A stretch of 64,000 nucleotides of DNA from CAYIHX01 sp964363305 (GCA_964363305.1 CAYIHX010000003.1:62001-126000); one strand, 5' to 3'; counted from the first letter of the stretch, positions 35,281 through 44,118 are shown. A program made the numbers and translations. Notes: generated by a model not told the origin, from the letters alone.

Positions 35281-37601
35281 AAGGTAATCGTCTCGACCTC
35301 ACTCAAAACCTTCGGATCGGTCCAATCCAAGGGAAACCGACGTCGCTGATAAGCGCAAGAACCCCAAGCGCTCCAGGGGCTCGCAGCCGCGGCATCCACC
35401 GCGCCTGGGCCCACCCGAAGATTCGAGCCCGCGAGCTGGGCATACACAGCCGGAGGATCACTAAGCTCGACGATCAGCCGATGGGAGGCTCCAGACCGGT
35501 GCCGAAAGCGAGGAAGAGTCCCGCCTTCGTCCCAGTCCGCGACCCCGGGATTCACTGAATGCTTGTCACCGAAGCCACCGAGCGAGGTTGGTGAAAACGA
35601 GAGAATTCCCGACAGATGGTCAAACGAAATCCGAAGGATGTCCCGCCAGAGCGGAAGGCTCGCCTCCGAATCCAATTTCTGAACACCCAGCTCCGTCAGG
35701 ACCTCGGATAATTTCGTAGCGAGGTCACGCCAACTCACCACCTCGACCCGGGCCTCTTCGCTCAACCTACGGTAAAGCGCCCTCTCGTCGATTCCCGCTT
35801 CATTCATGACGCGATCGATCCAGCGCCGATAAACCGCGCACAGGCGACAGGCCCCGTCCGCCTCGAAATCCCAGCGCCCCAGCAACTCGAGAAACATTCG
35901 AACTCGATCATCCGCGCCAGCCTCTCGCACAAGCAGTTCTTTTTTCGCGAGAATTTTCGGAACCAAAAATCTGGCGTCGACCGCCTGGACATCGCATTGA
36001 ATCTCTTTCAATGAAGTAAAATCATGCTGCTCACGCTGAGCGAGAAGCTCCGCAATCCGAAATCCCCGAAACGAAAGCGAATGCACGCGGCCGTCTCGGA
36101 GCCCACGAGGCCCCCGCCCCTTTGGCCATTGCTCATGATTGGCCGTGGCAACCCATCCCCGCTTGGGATTGAAAAGATGAGGTAACTCATCCGCCGAAAG
36201 AAAGGTCTCGAAATCAATCGACTGTCCTGGCTCCGATACCTCGACTCCGAAAACAGGAGGCATCTCTCGACGGGGAACCTTTCCGATCGTTCGATAGCCA
36301 ATATTCCCTTTCACATCAGCAAAAACGTAGTTCCAACTCGGAACTCCCACCCTCGAAAGGGCCTCATCCATCTCATGGGCGGAACGGACTCCCAAAATAT
36401 CGAAAATGGGATCGATGTCCTGAGCCCCAACATGAAGCCCCGACCAACGCAGCACGATCGCGGAGTCTCGCCCGGTGCCGAGAGGGAGAATCGGCAAACC
36501 TTGCTCGGTACGTTCAAAGGTTTTCCAAAAAATGGGAACACGGAACTTCCACCATCTCACCCAAATCGTCGGGTGCAGAACCTGGGTCCGCTCCAGGCGA
36601 GAACGCGGCACCTCCACTAAATCAGCGGTATCCATGTACGAATTGGTGACACCCCAAGCGACTTGTCGATTGAGGCCACTTGCGATGACTGGAAAACCTG
36701 GAAGAGACGCTCCGATCGCGTCGATGCCCCCCACGTCCGCGGTGACGTGAACCCAGAACCAAAAAGGTGGAGTCCGGAGGTCGAGATGCGGATCATTCGC
36801 AATCCAGGCATGATCGGTATTGCTCCGACTCGGCCCAAGCACCCAGTTATTGCTGCCCGCGCTCTCCACCGGCGATCGAAAGTCGCGACTGAGCGCCGCC
36901 ACGCCTTCCGGAAGGGCTGAGTGCCCTCGTTCCAATGGTCCAGGCTGGCTTCTGGCATGATCTGCTGCATTGACCTCTTCAGGCAGCAAAATGGAGGCTG
37001 ACCACGGCAACCCCTCCCCACTGAAAAGCGCTGGCGCGGCGTCTCCAAATTTTTTCGCCCACTCGCTCTCCTCGAGATCGACCAAAAAGCCGCGCTGAGT
37101 TTGCGAGAGGCTCTGCATCAAAAAAACTGCGATGCTATCGGCGGGGGTCCAAGCTCGCGGCTCGGCATCATGATTCAAGTATCCCGACTCAAACTCAGGA
37201 ATCCCCTCACGCCAGGCCTCCGCCATCCCCCGCGTCGCCCCCCGAGAGTAGGCCTCAAGAACGCGAAGATGATCGGATTGAAGGTTTCGCGCCAACCCCT
37301 CCGCGCGTCCTGGAAGATCGAGCAACCTCATCAGTACATCGCCGCGAATCCCCTTCTGGCCCACCCATTCAGCCGATTCGCCTCGCAAGGCCTTCCGAAA
37401 GAACTCCATCTGCCAGGCGCGCTGTTTCCCATGGTAATAGCCTAAACACGCAAACAGCGAGCGCTGATCCCTTGATTTCAGATGAACGACTTCCTGCTCA
37501 TCTACCCAATGGCTACAGATGGAAATCGGCTCGTGAGCCCCATCGACGGCGAGGACAGACGGCGAGGAAGCAAACACCAACGCAACAGCAGCTAAGAACA
37601 A
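35277..37601 (-). CDS. Penicillin acylase-family N-terminal nucleophile hydrolase
   Basis: About 774 residues. The enzyme is made as a precursor that cuts itself to free a catalytic Ser; here the site is 'ESAG|SNNWVLGPSR' with Ser250. Other family features are 'ANDPHLDL', 'GASLPGFPVIASGLNRQVAWGVTNSY', 'YVFADVKGNIGY' and 'GWVATANHEQWP'. Members hydrolyse amides such as penicillin, acyl-homoserine lactones or others; specificity is unknown. A hydrophobic signal sits at the N-terminus. The start is uncertain: no ATG exists after the tRNA-Leu gene, and a TTG at 37601 with GAGGGG very close upstream is the best choice; the longer frame runs through the tRNA. Confidence 0.85.
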   Translation of the reverse strand: MFLAAVALVFASSPSVLAVDGAHEPISICSHWVDEQEVVHLKSRDQRSLFACLGYYHGKQRAWQMEFFRKALRGESAEWVGQKGIRGDVLMRLLDLPGRAEGLARNLQSDHLRVLEAYSRGATRGMAEAWREGIPEFESGYLNHDAEPRAWTPADSIAVFLMQSLSQTQRGFLVDLEESEWAKKFGDAAPALFSGEGLPWSASILLPEEVNAADHARSQPGPLERGHSALPEGVAALSRDFRSPVESAGSNNWVLGPSRSNTDHAWIANDPHLDLRTPPFWFWVHVTADVGGIDAIGASLPGFPVIASGLNRQVAWGVTNSYMDTADLVEVPRSRLERTQVLHPTIWVRWWKFRVPIFWKTFERTEQGLPILPLGTGRDSAIVLRWSGLHVGAQDIDPIFDILGVRSAHEMDEALSRVGVPSWNYVFADVKGNIGYRTIGKVPRREMPPVFGVEVSEPGQSIDFETFLSADELPHLFNPKRGWVATANHEQWPKGRGPRGLRDGRVHSLSFRGFRIAELLAQREQHDFTSLKEIQCDVQAVDARFLVPKILAKKELLVREAGADDRVRMFLELLGRWDFEADGACRLCAVYRRWIDRVMNEAGIDERALYRRLSEEARVEVVSWRDLATKLSEVLTELGVQKLDSEASLPLWRDILRISFDHLSGILSFSPTSLGGFGDKHSVNPGVADWDEGGTLPRFRHRSGASHRLIVELSDPPAVYAQLAGSNLRVGPGAVDAAAASPWSAWGSCAYQRRRFPLDWTDPKVLSEVETITF

Positions 37602-37621
37602 AGACCCCTCGCGATCAAAAT

Positions 37622-37706
37622 TGGTGCTCTCGGACAGACTCGAACTGTCATGGCTTGCGCCACTGGTTCCTAAGACCAGCGTGTCTACCAATTCCACCAC
37701 GAGAGC
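37622..37706 (-). tRNA. tRNA-Leu (anticodon TAG)
   Basis: An 85-base class II tRNA with acceptor stem GCTCTCG/CGAGAGC, D arm, anticodon loop CTTAGGA (TAG), long variable arm TGGC-GCAA-GCCA, T arm TTCGAGT and encoded CCA. It lies directly upstream of the penicillin acylase gene on the same strand. Confidence 0.96.
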
Positions 37707-37759
37707 AACTGACTCTCTCAATAGCCCAACTTCAGCCAGGAATGAAGGGCAGTGACGTT

Positions 37760-37975
37760 TTAATGGTCATGATCGGCTCCGGTCGAGTGGTCATGACACC
37801 CATGCATGGTGCTTTCACGCAAATCACCCTGTCCGCCCACTGCAAATTTCGACACGATCCGACTGCCAGAATCCCGAAGGCAGTCCGGGCACTCTTGTTT
37901 CTCGGTGCTGCCGACCGGTGCGTGACATTCCCAAACCTTCTTGCAGCTCCCACACTCAAACTCGTAAAGAGGCAT
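37760..37975 (-). CDS. FmdB-type zinc-ribbon protein
   Basis: A 71-residue protein beginning 'MPLYEFECGSCKKVWE', with paired CxxC motifs ('CGSC', 'CPDC') that form a zinc ribbon, as in FmdB/CxxC_CxxC_SSSS proteins. The tail is His-rich (MHGCHDHSTGADHDH) and may bind metal. Family members are small putative regulators of unsettled role. The start at 37975 fits the family; a GTG nine codons upstream is open. Confidence 0.88.
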   Translation of the reverse strand: MPLYEFECGSCKKVWECHAPVGSTEKQECPDCLRDSGSRIVSKFAVGGQGDLRESTMHGCHDHSTGADHDH

Positions 37976-38032
37976 CCTCTTCCAATGGTACCTTGAAAAC
38001 ACGCTGAGGGGATGCTTTATAACCCTTCTAGC

Positions 38033-38109
38033 GAGCCCGTAGCTCAGATGGATAGAGCAGGGACCTTCTAAGTCTCAGGTCGGGGGTTCGAATCCCTCCG
38101 GGCTCGCCA
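38033..38109 (+). tRNA. tRNA-Arg (anticodon TCT)
   Basis: Acceptor stem GAGCCCG/CGGGCTC, discriminator G, anticodon loop CTTCTAA (TCT), T loop TTCGAAT and encoded CCA. It reads AGA/AGG codons. Confidence 0.97.
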
Positions 38110-38264
38110 ACTAACTCGTTTGAATCACAGGCAAATTTAGAATTTTGTTCCTTTTCCACGTCTGGCCAGGACTCAAGACGCCTCCGGCCGGGCCATGCGG
38201 GTGACTCCGTCATCAGGAGCCGGTATCCATTGCCCTCAAGACTGCCGCCCAGTTAAAGTTATCC

Positions 38265-38585
38265 ATGTCGCGAAAGAACGATATGGCCTCATTCGTCGCC
38301 TGGGAAGGTGACGTCCTTGTCCTCAATGTATTGGGCAAACCCAACGCAAAGCATGACGCCATCGGAAAGCCCAAAGGAAATCAGCTTAAAATCAGCGTCA
38401 CCGCGGCGCCTCGGTCAGGCAAAGCTACAGATCACATGGTTCGATTTTTGGCTCAGGAGTTTGGAGTTTCAGTATCCGATATTGAAGTTGTATTTGGCCG
38501 CATGAACGTAAATAAACAATTACGAATTAGAGCGCCCAAATATTTTCCGGCGGTGATCACAAAGGCTCTGCAGGAAATCGAGTAG
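38265..38585 (+). CDS. DUF167 (YggU) family protein
   Basis: A 106-residue protein with the compact DUF167 fold: 'VLVLNVLGKPNAKHDAIG', 'LKISVTAAPRSGKATDHMVRFLAQEFGVS' and 'DIEVVFGRMNVNKQLRI'. The family is widespread and its biochemical role is not established. Met1 or Met7 may be the start; no strong ribosome site. It stands alone between tRNA-Arg and the AT-rich islet. Confidence 0.88.
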   Translation: MSRKNDMASFVAWEGDVLVLNVLGKPNAKHDAIGKPKGNQLKISVTAAPRSGKATDHMVRFLAQEFGVSVSDIEVVFGRMNVNKQLRIRAPKYFPAVITKALQEIE

Positions 38586-38640
38586 GTCGGCCGGGCTGAT
38601 AACCGCTTCTTTCGGACGAGTTGCGGAAAATGAGATTTCT

Positions 38641-39366
38641 CTATTTTGCTCCGCGATCAGGGATCTTATACAGAAAATCAGGTGAATGCCGATCCAAACA
38701 AGTTCCTACACACACAGTTTCTGTTTTTAATTTCATGAGGCGGGCTTTCTTTTCAAGATTTTTCGCGGTCTCAAAAACTTTTGACACCACACCTGAAAGA
38801 TCCTGCTTGTCATCCTTTGTAAGCTCATAGATTCCGAGCCGAAAACAGTCCTCATTTTTACGAGTCCAAATGAATTGGTTAAATAATTGCTCTCGGAACT
38901 TCTTGGAGAGCGGCCCATTTTTTCTCCATTTTGGTTCGCCTTGAAGTTTTAGTTTACAAGTCATTCCATCTGTCCATTCAATCAACCCAATCTCATCTAG
39001 TTTCCTTAAGTAAGACGAGACTGAAACCTTCGATAGAGCGTGCTCTCTCATGATCTCCGTCGGTGAATTTGCCAGGAGCAAGGACTGAAAAAAAGCCAAC
39101 AGGCCCACTGTATCCGACAAGACCTTTTCTTGTTTCTCCGAATACTCAAACTGATCCCTTGCTGGTTCATCCAAGGCCGCAGCAATATCGGACAGCCTAA
39201 TGCCAATCGCCTCAATGAGACACATCCATTGCTGAATGCTGATCCCTTCGCCGCGCAACCATCTTTTTATTGTTGGCTCCGAAACGTCTAATCGCCTAGC
39301 GAGCAACGAGTAGGTAAGGCCCTGCGATTTCGCGGCGGCCTTAATGATTTTACTCATTTGAGCCAT
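38641..39366 (-). CDS. Helix-turn-helix regulator, TIGR02147-like
   Basis: About 241 residues. The N-terminus is a clear XRE-type helix-turn-helix ('LTYSLLARRLDVSEPTIKRWLRG', about residues 17-40), followed by a helical region and a second winged helix-like part ('ALSKVSVSSYLRKLDEIGLIEW'). The general architecture matches TIGR02147-type regulators but the match is weaker than for the other two in this window. The region is notably AT-rich, suggesting transfer. Starts at 39381, 39366 and 39357 are all possible. It is divergent from a small exported-protein gene with repeated operator-like sites between them. Confidence 0.7.
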   Translation of the reverse strand: MAQMSKIIKAAAKSQGLTYSLLARRLDVSEPTIKRWLRGEGISIQQWMCLIEAIGIRLSDIAAALDEPARDQFEYSEKQEKVLSDTVGLLAFFQSLLLANSPTEIMREHALSKVSVSSYLRKLDEIGLIEWTDGMTCKLKLQGEPKWRKNGPLSKKFREQLFNQFIWTRKNEDCFRLGIYELTKDDKQDLSGVVSKVFETAKNLEKKARLMKLKTETVCVGTCLDRHSPDFLYKIPDRGAK

Positions 39367-39393
39367 GCTTCCCGGATCCATCCTATGGCCTAT

Positions 39394-39425
39394 AATACGA
39401 TCCTTTATGGATTACAATACGATCC
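39394..39425. promoter_or_regulatory. Two direct repeats AATACGATCC between divergent genes
   Basis: AATACGATCC occurs at 39394-39403 and 39416-39425, exactly 22 bases apart (two helix turns); the second copy forms an inverted repeat TGGAT-9-ATCCA with bases before it. TATAAT at 39391-39396 overlaps the first copy. This placement fits binding of the adjacent regulator; that is inference. Confidence 0.45.
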
Positions 39426-39493
39426 ATTTCGAATGGCGCTGTCCTATCAGGCAAGCAAGAACTAAAGCCGAACTCACCAATAGGAGATATTTT

Positions 39494-39859
39494 ATGAAAT
39501 CATTAGTCATGGCATTAGGTTTGATCGCTCTGAACTCATCGGCGCAGGCCTTTGACGGCAGATGGCCGCCCACGGAAAAATGTCCGCAGTCGCGGGATCA
39601 CTTTGCAATCGTAGTAGAACGGGTCTCGGGAACAAATAACTCGCTCTACTGTAAATTGATCACAGGAGAAAATTATAAACACCAGAACGACCCGAGCATG
39701 AAGGTGACAGACTACATTGACTGTGTGAACAGTCCACTCGAAATCAACACTCTTGTGCTGATCACAGAAGGCTATCACGCCGTCTTGGATCATCTAGGAA
39801 ACGAAAGATGTATGAGCTCCGTAGCCTTGGTCAAAGTCATTGGCAAAGTGTCCTATTGA
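39494..39859 (+). CDS. Small exported protein next to a regulator
   Basis: A 121-residue protein with signal peptide ('KSLVMALGLIALNSSAQA') and four cysteines in the mature part, fitting two disulfides. AGGAGA 8 bases before the ATG supports the start (the frame is open upstream to 39365). Beta-rich; 'HFAIVVERVSGTNNSLYCKLI' and 'SVALVKVIGKVSY'. It is divergent from the helix-turn-helix gene. The stop overlaps the start of a short remnant gene. No family is recognised. Confidence 0.7.
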   Translation: MKSLVMALGLIALNSSAQAFDGRWPPTEKCPQSRDHFAIVVERVSGTNNSLYCKLITGENYKHQNDPSMKVTDYIDCVNSPLEINTLVLITEGYHAVLDHLGNERCMSSVALVKVIGKVSY

Positions 39860-40152
39860 TGGGAAAGGCTGCTATGAGTGGACAAGGGCATAGGGTCCCG
39901 ATCCTGCTCGAGTTCCCCATGGGGGGATTCGCAGAGGCGCAAGTAGGCGCGAAAATTCTGGGCCTACCCCCCGTGACGAAAGCGTCGGGTGCCGATCTCT
40001 TTGGACTCGCGCGAACGCACATCATGCAGGGGTACTTCGCGGAGCCCAAATACGGCGGAAACCGCGAGTATGCTTCTTGGGAGTCGGTGGGGCATATCTG
40101 CCACTTCAATTATCCGAAGACCAAGAGCAGCTGTCCGCCTCACACCATGTGA
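39859..40152 (+). pseudogene. Remnant of gluconate 2-dehydrogenase subunit 3
   Basis: The frame encodes 97 residues whose last 50 ('DLFGLARTHIMQGYFAEPKYGGNREYASWESVGH') resemble the C-terminal part of gluconate 2-dehydrogenase subunit 3, a small subunit that pairs with a GMC flavoprotein. Normal members are about twice as long and carry a Tat signal, and no GMC partner is nearby. The ATG overlaps the stop of the gene before (TGATG). It is most likely a decayed fragment brought to this place, although a short expressed protein cannot be excluded. Confidence 0.5.
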
Positions 40153-40245
40153 GAACCTCTGCGAGGAGCGGGAGCTCGAGCATGTCGCCCTCCTCAAAGA
40201 ATGCGTGGAGCATCAGGGACCGTTGTAGGTCCGTTTGACTGAATC

Positions 40246-41103
40246 TTACTTCTTGGCTACTACAAGGCCTTCGGTAATGACTTGGGCCGTACTTTCAGCA
40301 GCCTGTTCGATTCCCTGCCTGAATGCCACTTCAGTGTCGCCTGTGATGAACACTTTCCCGCCCAACATCAGCATCTTCTTCTCGGACTCGAATCGGGGCC
40401 TACCGGTGCCCGCTTTCGCGATGTCCGGGAAGTAAACAGCGAATTCGCCATTCTTGTTAATAACCTTCGTCGCGCTGGCAACCGAAGCCACGGCCGAACC
40501 GTTACCAAGAACCGCAAAGCTTGAGTCGTAACCTAAATCTACTTCGATGACGGCTACCGCGTCCACACCAAGCTTGGCACAGAGAGCAGCTAGCTTCTTC
40601 GGATCAGTATGAGTGTTTTCTTTGCCAAATGGCATCGCCCACATTTTAGAAGGCGTATTGTAAGCAGATTGCTGAACAGCGGTCGCGAACGATCCAAGCG
40701 CGGCAAGAGTGCTGTTTTCGGTCTCTACCTTACCCATCGCTCGGTAATCCTTGGAACCGATGACGGCGTCCATTGGCACGACTCTCCAACCTGGAACTTT
40801 ACTCAAGGCAGCGTGGTACCTTTCCAAAGCATACTTCGCGAGGCGCTCCCGGTTGTTCATTTCTTCAGGCTTCACCTCACTTTCATCACCTTTAGCGGCC
40901 TTCAAGATCTTGCCGAAGGCTGCCGCGCCGCCGCCGTTGCTTCCACCCCCGCCCACTTTGGGAATATCCTGGTTGGTATAGAGGCTAATAATCGCGATCT
41001 TCTTCACGCCGTCCACTTCTGGATGGCGAACGATGCTGGAACATGCTGTCAACACGAATGAGATGGCGAGTAAAAATGGGATCTTGCTATTGAAAGGCTT
41101 CAT
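40246..41103 (-). CDS. Lipoprotein of unknown function
   Basis: A 285-residue lipoprotein with signal peptide and lipobox LTAC followed by Ser-Ser. It has a Gly-rich stretch (GGGGSNGGGAAA), then an alpha/beta domain with 'CAKLGVDAVAVIEVDLGYDSS', a pattern seen in lipoproteins that build a GNA1162/CsgG-like periplasmic fold, but the match is weak. The C-terminus is helical. A 7-1-7 AT palindrome lies 22 bases upstream of its start. It is monocistronic at the edge of the AT-rich islet. Confidence 0.72.
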   Translation of the reverse strand: MKPFNSKIPFLLAISFVLTACSSIVRHPEVDGVKKIAIISLYTNQDIPKVGGGGSNGGGAAAFGKILKAAKGDESEVKPEEMNNRERLAKYALERYHAALSKVPGWRVVPMDAVIGSKDYRAMGKVETENSTLAALGSFATAVQQSAYNTPSKMWAMPFGKENTHTDPKKLAALCAKLGVDAVAVIEVDLGYDSSFAVLGNGSAVASVASATKVINKNGEFAVYFPDIAKAGTGRPRFESEKKMLMLGGKVFITGDTEVAFRQGIEQAAESTAQVITEGLVVAKK

Positions 41104-41124
41104 TCAGATCTCTCCCTAGTCGAG

Positions 41125-41139
41125 AATTAAAATTTAATT
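41125..41139. promoter_or_regulatory. AT-rich palindrome upstream of a lipoprotein gene
   Basis: AATTAAA-A-TTTAATT, a perfect inverted repeat 22 bases before the minus-strand ATG at 41103. It lies where a promoter or operator would be. No terminator function is evident. Confidence 0.35.
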
Positions 41140-41225
41140 TGAGCTTCAAGCGCATATCGACGGAGCGCGATCAAAAAATGAGGTCCTGAATGTTTTTTCA
41201 TAATTCGCTGATTCTGCGCCTCTGC

Positions 41226-43259
41226 TCAAGAGGCCGCCTTTGTTTTCTTTCCCGGCGCTTCCGCCGGGGTACCGACAGGCTTCTGATCCACCAGGGCCCG
41301 GACTCCGGCCTGAGCTGCCGACAACTGGTCCTGATGCCCTCCGGCACTCTTTGCGCGCTTCAGCTCTGTATTCAGCCGTACGACTTCGCCCCTTAATCGC
41401 ATGTCTTCCCGCTGCATCTCCGCCACTTTCGAGGCCAACCGCTCGCCCTCACGCTTCGTCACCGTCAACTGCCGCATCGCCGCCTCCAGCCTCTTCTTAG
41501 ACTCGTCCCCCGTAGTCTGATTTTGAACGTGCGCCCGCTCCTCGAGCCTGTTCAATCGATCCACCAACTGTTGATTGGCGCGCTTGAACTCGTCTAGCTG
41601 GCGGTTCCCCTTCTCGAACTTCGCCTGCAAGGCGGAAAACTCCGGCCCCGAACCGCCCTTGTTTCGAGCGGCAAGCTGAAGTGATGCCACCTGTTTTCTA
41701 TAGTCCTCTAGCTTGATGCTCATTCCGCGGGCATCCTCCTTGCTTGCGGCAAGAAGCTTCTGAACATGAGCAATCTTCGCCTTCGCGACTCCCTCATCCG
41801 CGGACACCTTCATCTCATTTCTGCTGCGATCCAGAGTCCCTGAAAGCTGCTTGATCTGCTCTTTCGCACGAGTCAATGCAAAGTCCTTTTGACGGAGACT
41901 TTCGTCCCTTTTTCGGATCTCCTCCTGCATCGTCTGGCTCTTCGTCTTAAACTCCAACTCCTTCTGTCGGATGGAAAGATTCACTCTCTTGGAGAGTTCC
42001 TGCAGGCGGCCCTTCTCCTGAACAACCTCCGTCATCAAGTTATCGACAATTCGCTTAGCTTTCGGATCCTTTCCGTCAAGCTCCGCCGCCGCCGCCGCCG
42101 CCCGTTGCAGCGTCTGCTCCAGCCCACTCATGTCCCCGTCTGCTGACACCAATAGTTCCGTAGTCGGTGCCGCCGCATCTGCCGGGACGGCTTTTTGTTC
42201 ACCCTTGCCCATACTGAACAATTTTTTAAGTAGTTTTTGGATGATACTTTGCTCATCTTCGCCTCCCGAATTTTCTGAAATCTCGGGACGCTGGGCCTCC
42301 AGCTCCTGGATCTTTGCCTGAAGCGAGGAAATCGTGGACTCGTAAGCGGCAATCGCATCGCTCGACGGCGCAGTGGGTGACCCTGCTCCGACCGGTGGCG
42401 CCGCTTGTTCGCCCCGACCAAAAAGTTTTCTCCAACCCTTTTTCTCCTTCTCTCCGCTCCCTTGAACCACCTGGACCACCGAGGTGCCCGCTTCGCCCGA
42501 AATTTTCGCAGTGGCCTCTCCTTCTGCGGTCCCACCTACCCGAACGATTTCATGCTCTTCGATCGCGCGCTTGACCGTTACCTCGCCCAGCTTCAGTGGC
42601 CGAACCGCCTTCTTAAACTCGTCCGGCGCGAGAAGCACATCATATGCTAGGTCAGCTAGCTGAACATATTCCTTCGGCTTTGTGCTCCCTGACGCCGCCG
42701 CCTCGAACCATTCCGTGGTGATCCCACCTCCGGTCTGAATACTCGATAATAGACCGCCCAATTCACTGTTCAAATCGATCAGCGCGATAATCTCGACGAT
42801 CGAAGGTGCCCCGTATCCACGTATAAGAACTGAAGTGGTGACCTGCGAGAGCCGCCTTAAGCAGCCATCAAATGAGGAATCCCCGGTCTGTTCAAATTTT
42901 CCGGCCTTCAGTTGAACCGTCAAATTTTTAAAAAATTCCGCTTCGGCAAAAAAGGAAATCCCGATGGCCACCCGATCCTTGAACGCACCACACTCAATGG
43001 TGAATGGCGAAGTCAATCGGGTGAGCGGCCGGACTCCGGCATCAACCCCCTCGATGGGTTGAGGGCCCAGGCGTCGATAAGTTTCGAACATCAGCTCAAG
43101 CAATGAAGCCCTGAGTTGCAATTCATTGAGTTTCGGATTTCGAAGCGCAGCAGAGATGAGATCAGAAACACGACCCATGTGGGTGGTGGTAAAGAGAGTG
43201 TCGTAATAGATTTTTGCCTCAGCACCCAGAACGGAGGTGATTCCCAGCAAATTAGCCAT
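41226..43259 (-). CDS. Large coiled-coil protein of unknown function
   Basis: A 677-residue protein without a signal peptide or membrane span. Residues 1-230 form a globular alpha/beta domain ('LLGITSVLGAEAKIYYDTLF' start). A Pro/Ala-rich linker with KKGWRKLFGRGE and short coils follows, then a long coiled coil (about 390-650) rich in K/E/Q/R heptads. It overlaps the preceding gene by 8 bases, so the two form one operon and may form a complex. No family is recognised; a cytoskeletal, polarity or motility scaffold is possible but speculative. Confidence 0.75.
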   Translation of the reverse strand: MANLLGITSVLGAEAKIYYDTLFTTTHMGRVSDLISAALRNPKLNELQLRASLLELMFETYRRLGPQPIEGVDAGVRPLTRLTSPFTIECGAFKDRVAIGISFFAEAEFFKNLTVQLKAGKFEQTGDSSFDGCLRRLSQVTTSVLIRGYGAPSIVEIIALIDLNSELGGLLSSIQTGGGITTEWFEAAASGSTKPKEYVQLADLAYDVLLAPDEFKKAVRPLKLGEVTVKRAIEEHEIVRVGGTAEGEATAKISGEAGTSVVQVVQGSGEKEKKGWRKLFGRGEQAAPPVGAGSPTAPSSDAIAAYESTISSLQAKIQELEAQRPEISENSGGEDEQSIIQKLLKKLFSMGKGEQKAVPADAAAPTTELLVSADGDMSGLEQTLQRAAAAAAELDGKDPKAKRIVDNLMTEVVQEKGRLQELSKRVNLSIRQKELEFKTKSQTMQEEIRKRDESLRQKDFALTRAKEQIKQLSGTLDRSRNEMKVSADEGVAKAKIAHVQKLLAASKEDARGMSIKLEDYRKQVASLQLAARNKGGSGPEFSALQAKFEKGNRQLDEFKRANQQLVDRLNRLEERAHVQNQTTGDESKKRLEAAMRQLTVTKREGERLASKVAEMQREDMRLRGEVVRLNTELKRAKSAGGHQDQLSAAQAGVRALVDQKPVGTPAEAPGKKTKAAS

Positions 43260-44118
43260 CGATCAACCCTCCCTTCCCGTAAACGCTCGAGGTGGGCTGA
43301 CTTTTCTCGGCAAGATCCCGCAATACCCGACCCAGCCGAAATGCCAGTTTTTGTCCGACAATTTCCGCACGAAGCGCCAGCCAGTCGCGGGTCAAACTCC
43401 TCGTCTTCTCTACGAAAGCAGCATCTCGACAGATTGAAAACAATTCTACTTCCTCAGACACGCGCCCATGAAACTGAGTCACTCCCTCCATTACCGCATC
43501 GAACGACCGGACCCTAAGATCATTTAGATAAGGCAAATCACACCAGCCCAGATGCAACGCTAAAAAAATCAGCAATGACGAACTCAAGATTGCGTGTTCA
43601 AACGCCTCGACGTTCAGTTCCCTGGCTGCTATCAAACGAGTCGCCGGAATGGCTTCGCACAACTCATCGACAAAGATCACACTGAAAAACGGTTCCAGAG
43701 AAATGGATCGACCCCACAAGGGGCCAACCAACCGCAAAACTGCGTCAGAGACCTCGTAGGATGAAAGGGCCATCGGAACATTGAAGATCTTCCCCGTTCC
43801 GCTCCCTTGCCGATCACGGGGCTGGATGCTCAGAACAGACCGCACCCGCACCGCGGCACTCTGGAATGGCAACACGCTATCGATAAAATCTGGAAAAAAG
43901 AGGGTTCCCGCGGACGAGTAGCGTTCCAGCTCCTCATCGGAGAAAAAATCCAGCGGACCCTTCACGGATACATACTTTTCATTTCGGCGGAGAAAGACGT
44001 AAACCGGCGCAGGAAGCAGCGCATAGGGCTGCATCGTATTCGGCTGCAAGGGTCGAAGCTGCGCCCCCTCTTCACGACTGAGTTTCTTGCGATCAAAATC
44101 CATGCGTGAAAAAGCCAC
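43252..44118 (-). CDS. Cytoplasmic protein of unknown function, operon partner
   Basis: A 288-residue soluble protein. The N-terminal half is beta-rich ('APVYVFLRRNEKYVSVKGPLDFFSDEELERY'), which recalls N-terminal regulatory parts of some signalling proteins in this bacterial group. The C-terminal half is helical ('AFEHAILSSSLLIFLALHLGWCDLPYLNDLR') and somewhat HD-GYP/HDOD-like in pattern, but no catalytic HD pair is visible. It is translated in overlap with the long coiled-coil gene. Function unknown. Confidence 0.7.
   Translation of the reverse strand: MAFSRMDFDRKKLSREEGAQLRPLQPNTMQPYALLPAPVYVFLRRNEKYVSVKGPLDFFSDEELERYSSAGTLFFPDFIDSVLPFQSAAVRVRSVLSIQPRDRQGSGTGKIFNVPMALSSYEVSDAVLRLVGPLWGRSISLEPFFSVIFVDELCEAIPATRLIAARELNVEAFEHAILSSSLLIFLALHLGWCDLPYLNDLRVRSFDAVMEGVTQFHGRVSEEVELFSICRDAAFVEKTRSLTRDWLALRAEIVGQKLAFRLGRVLRDLAEKSQPTSSVYGKGGLIDG

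Noticed and set aside
37602..37721. Longer N-terminus for the penicillin acylase starting at ATG 37721
   Set aside because: The extra residues are encoded by the tRNA-Leu gene.
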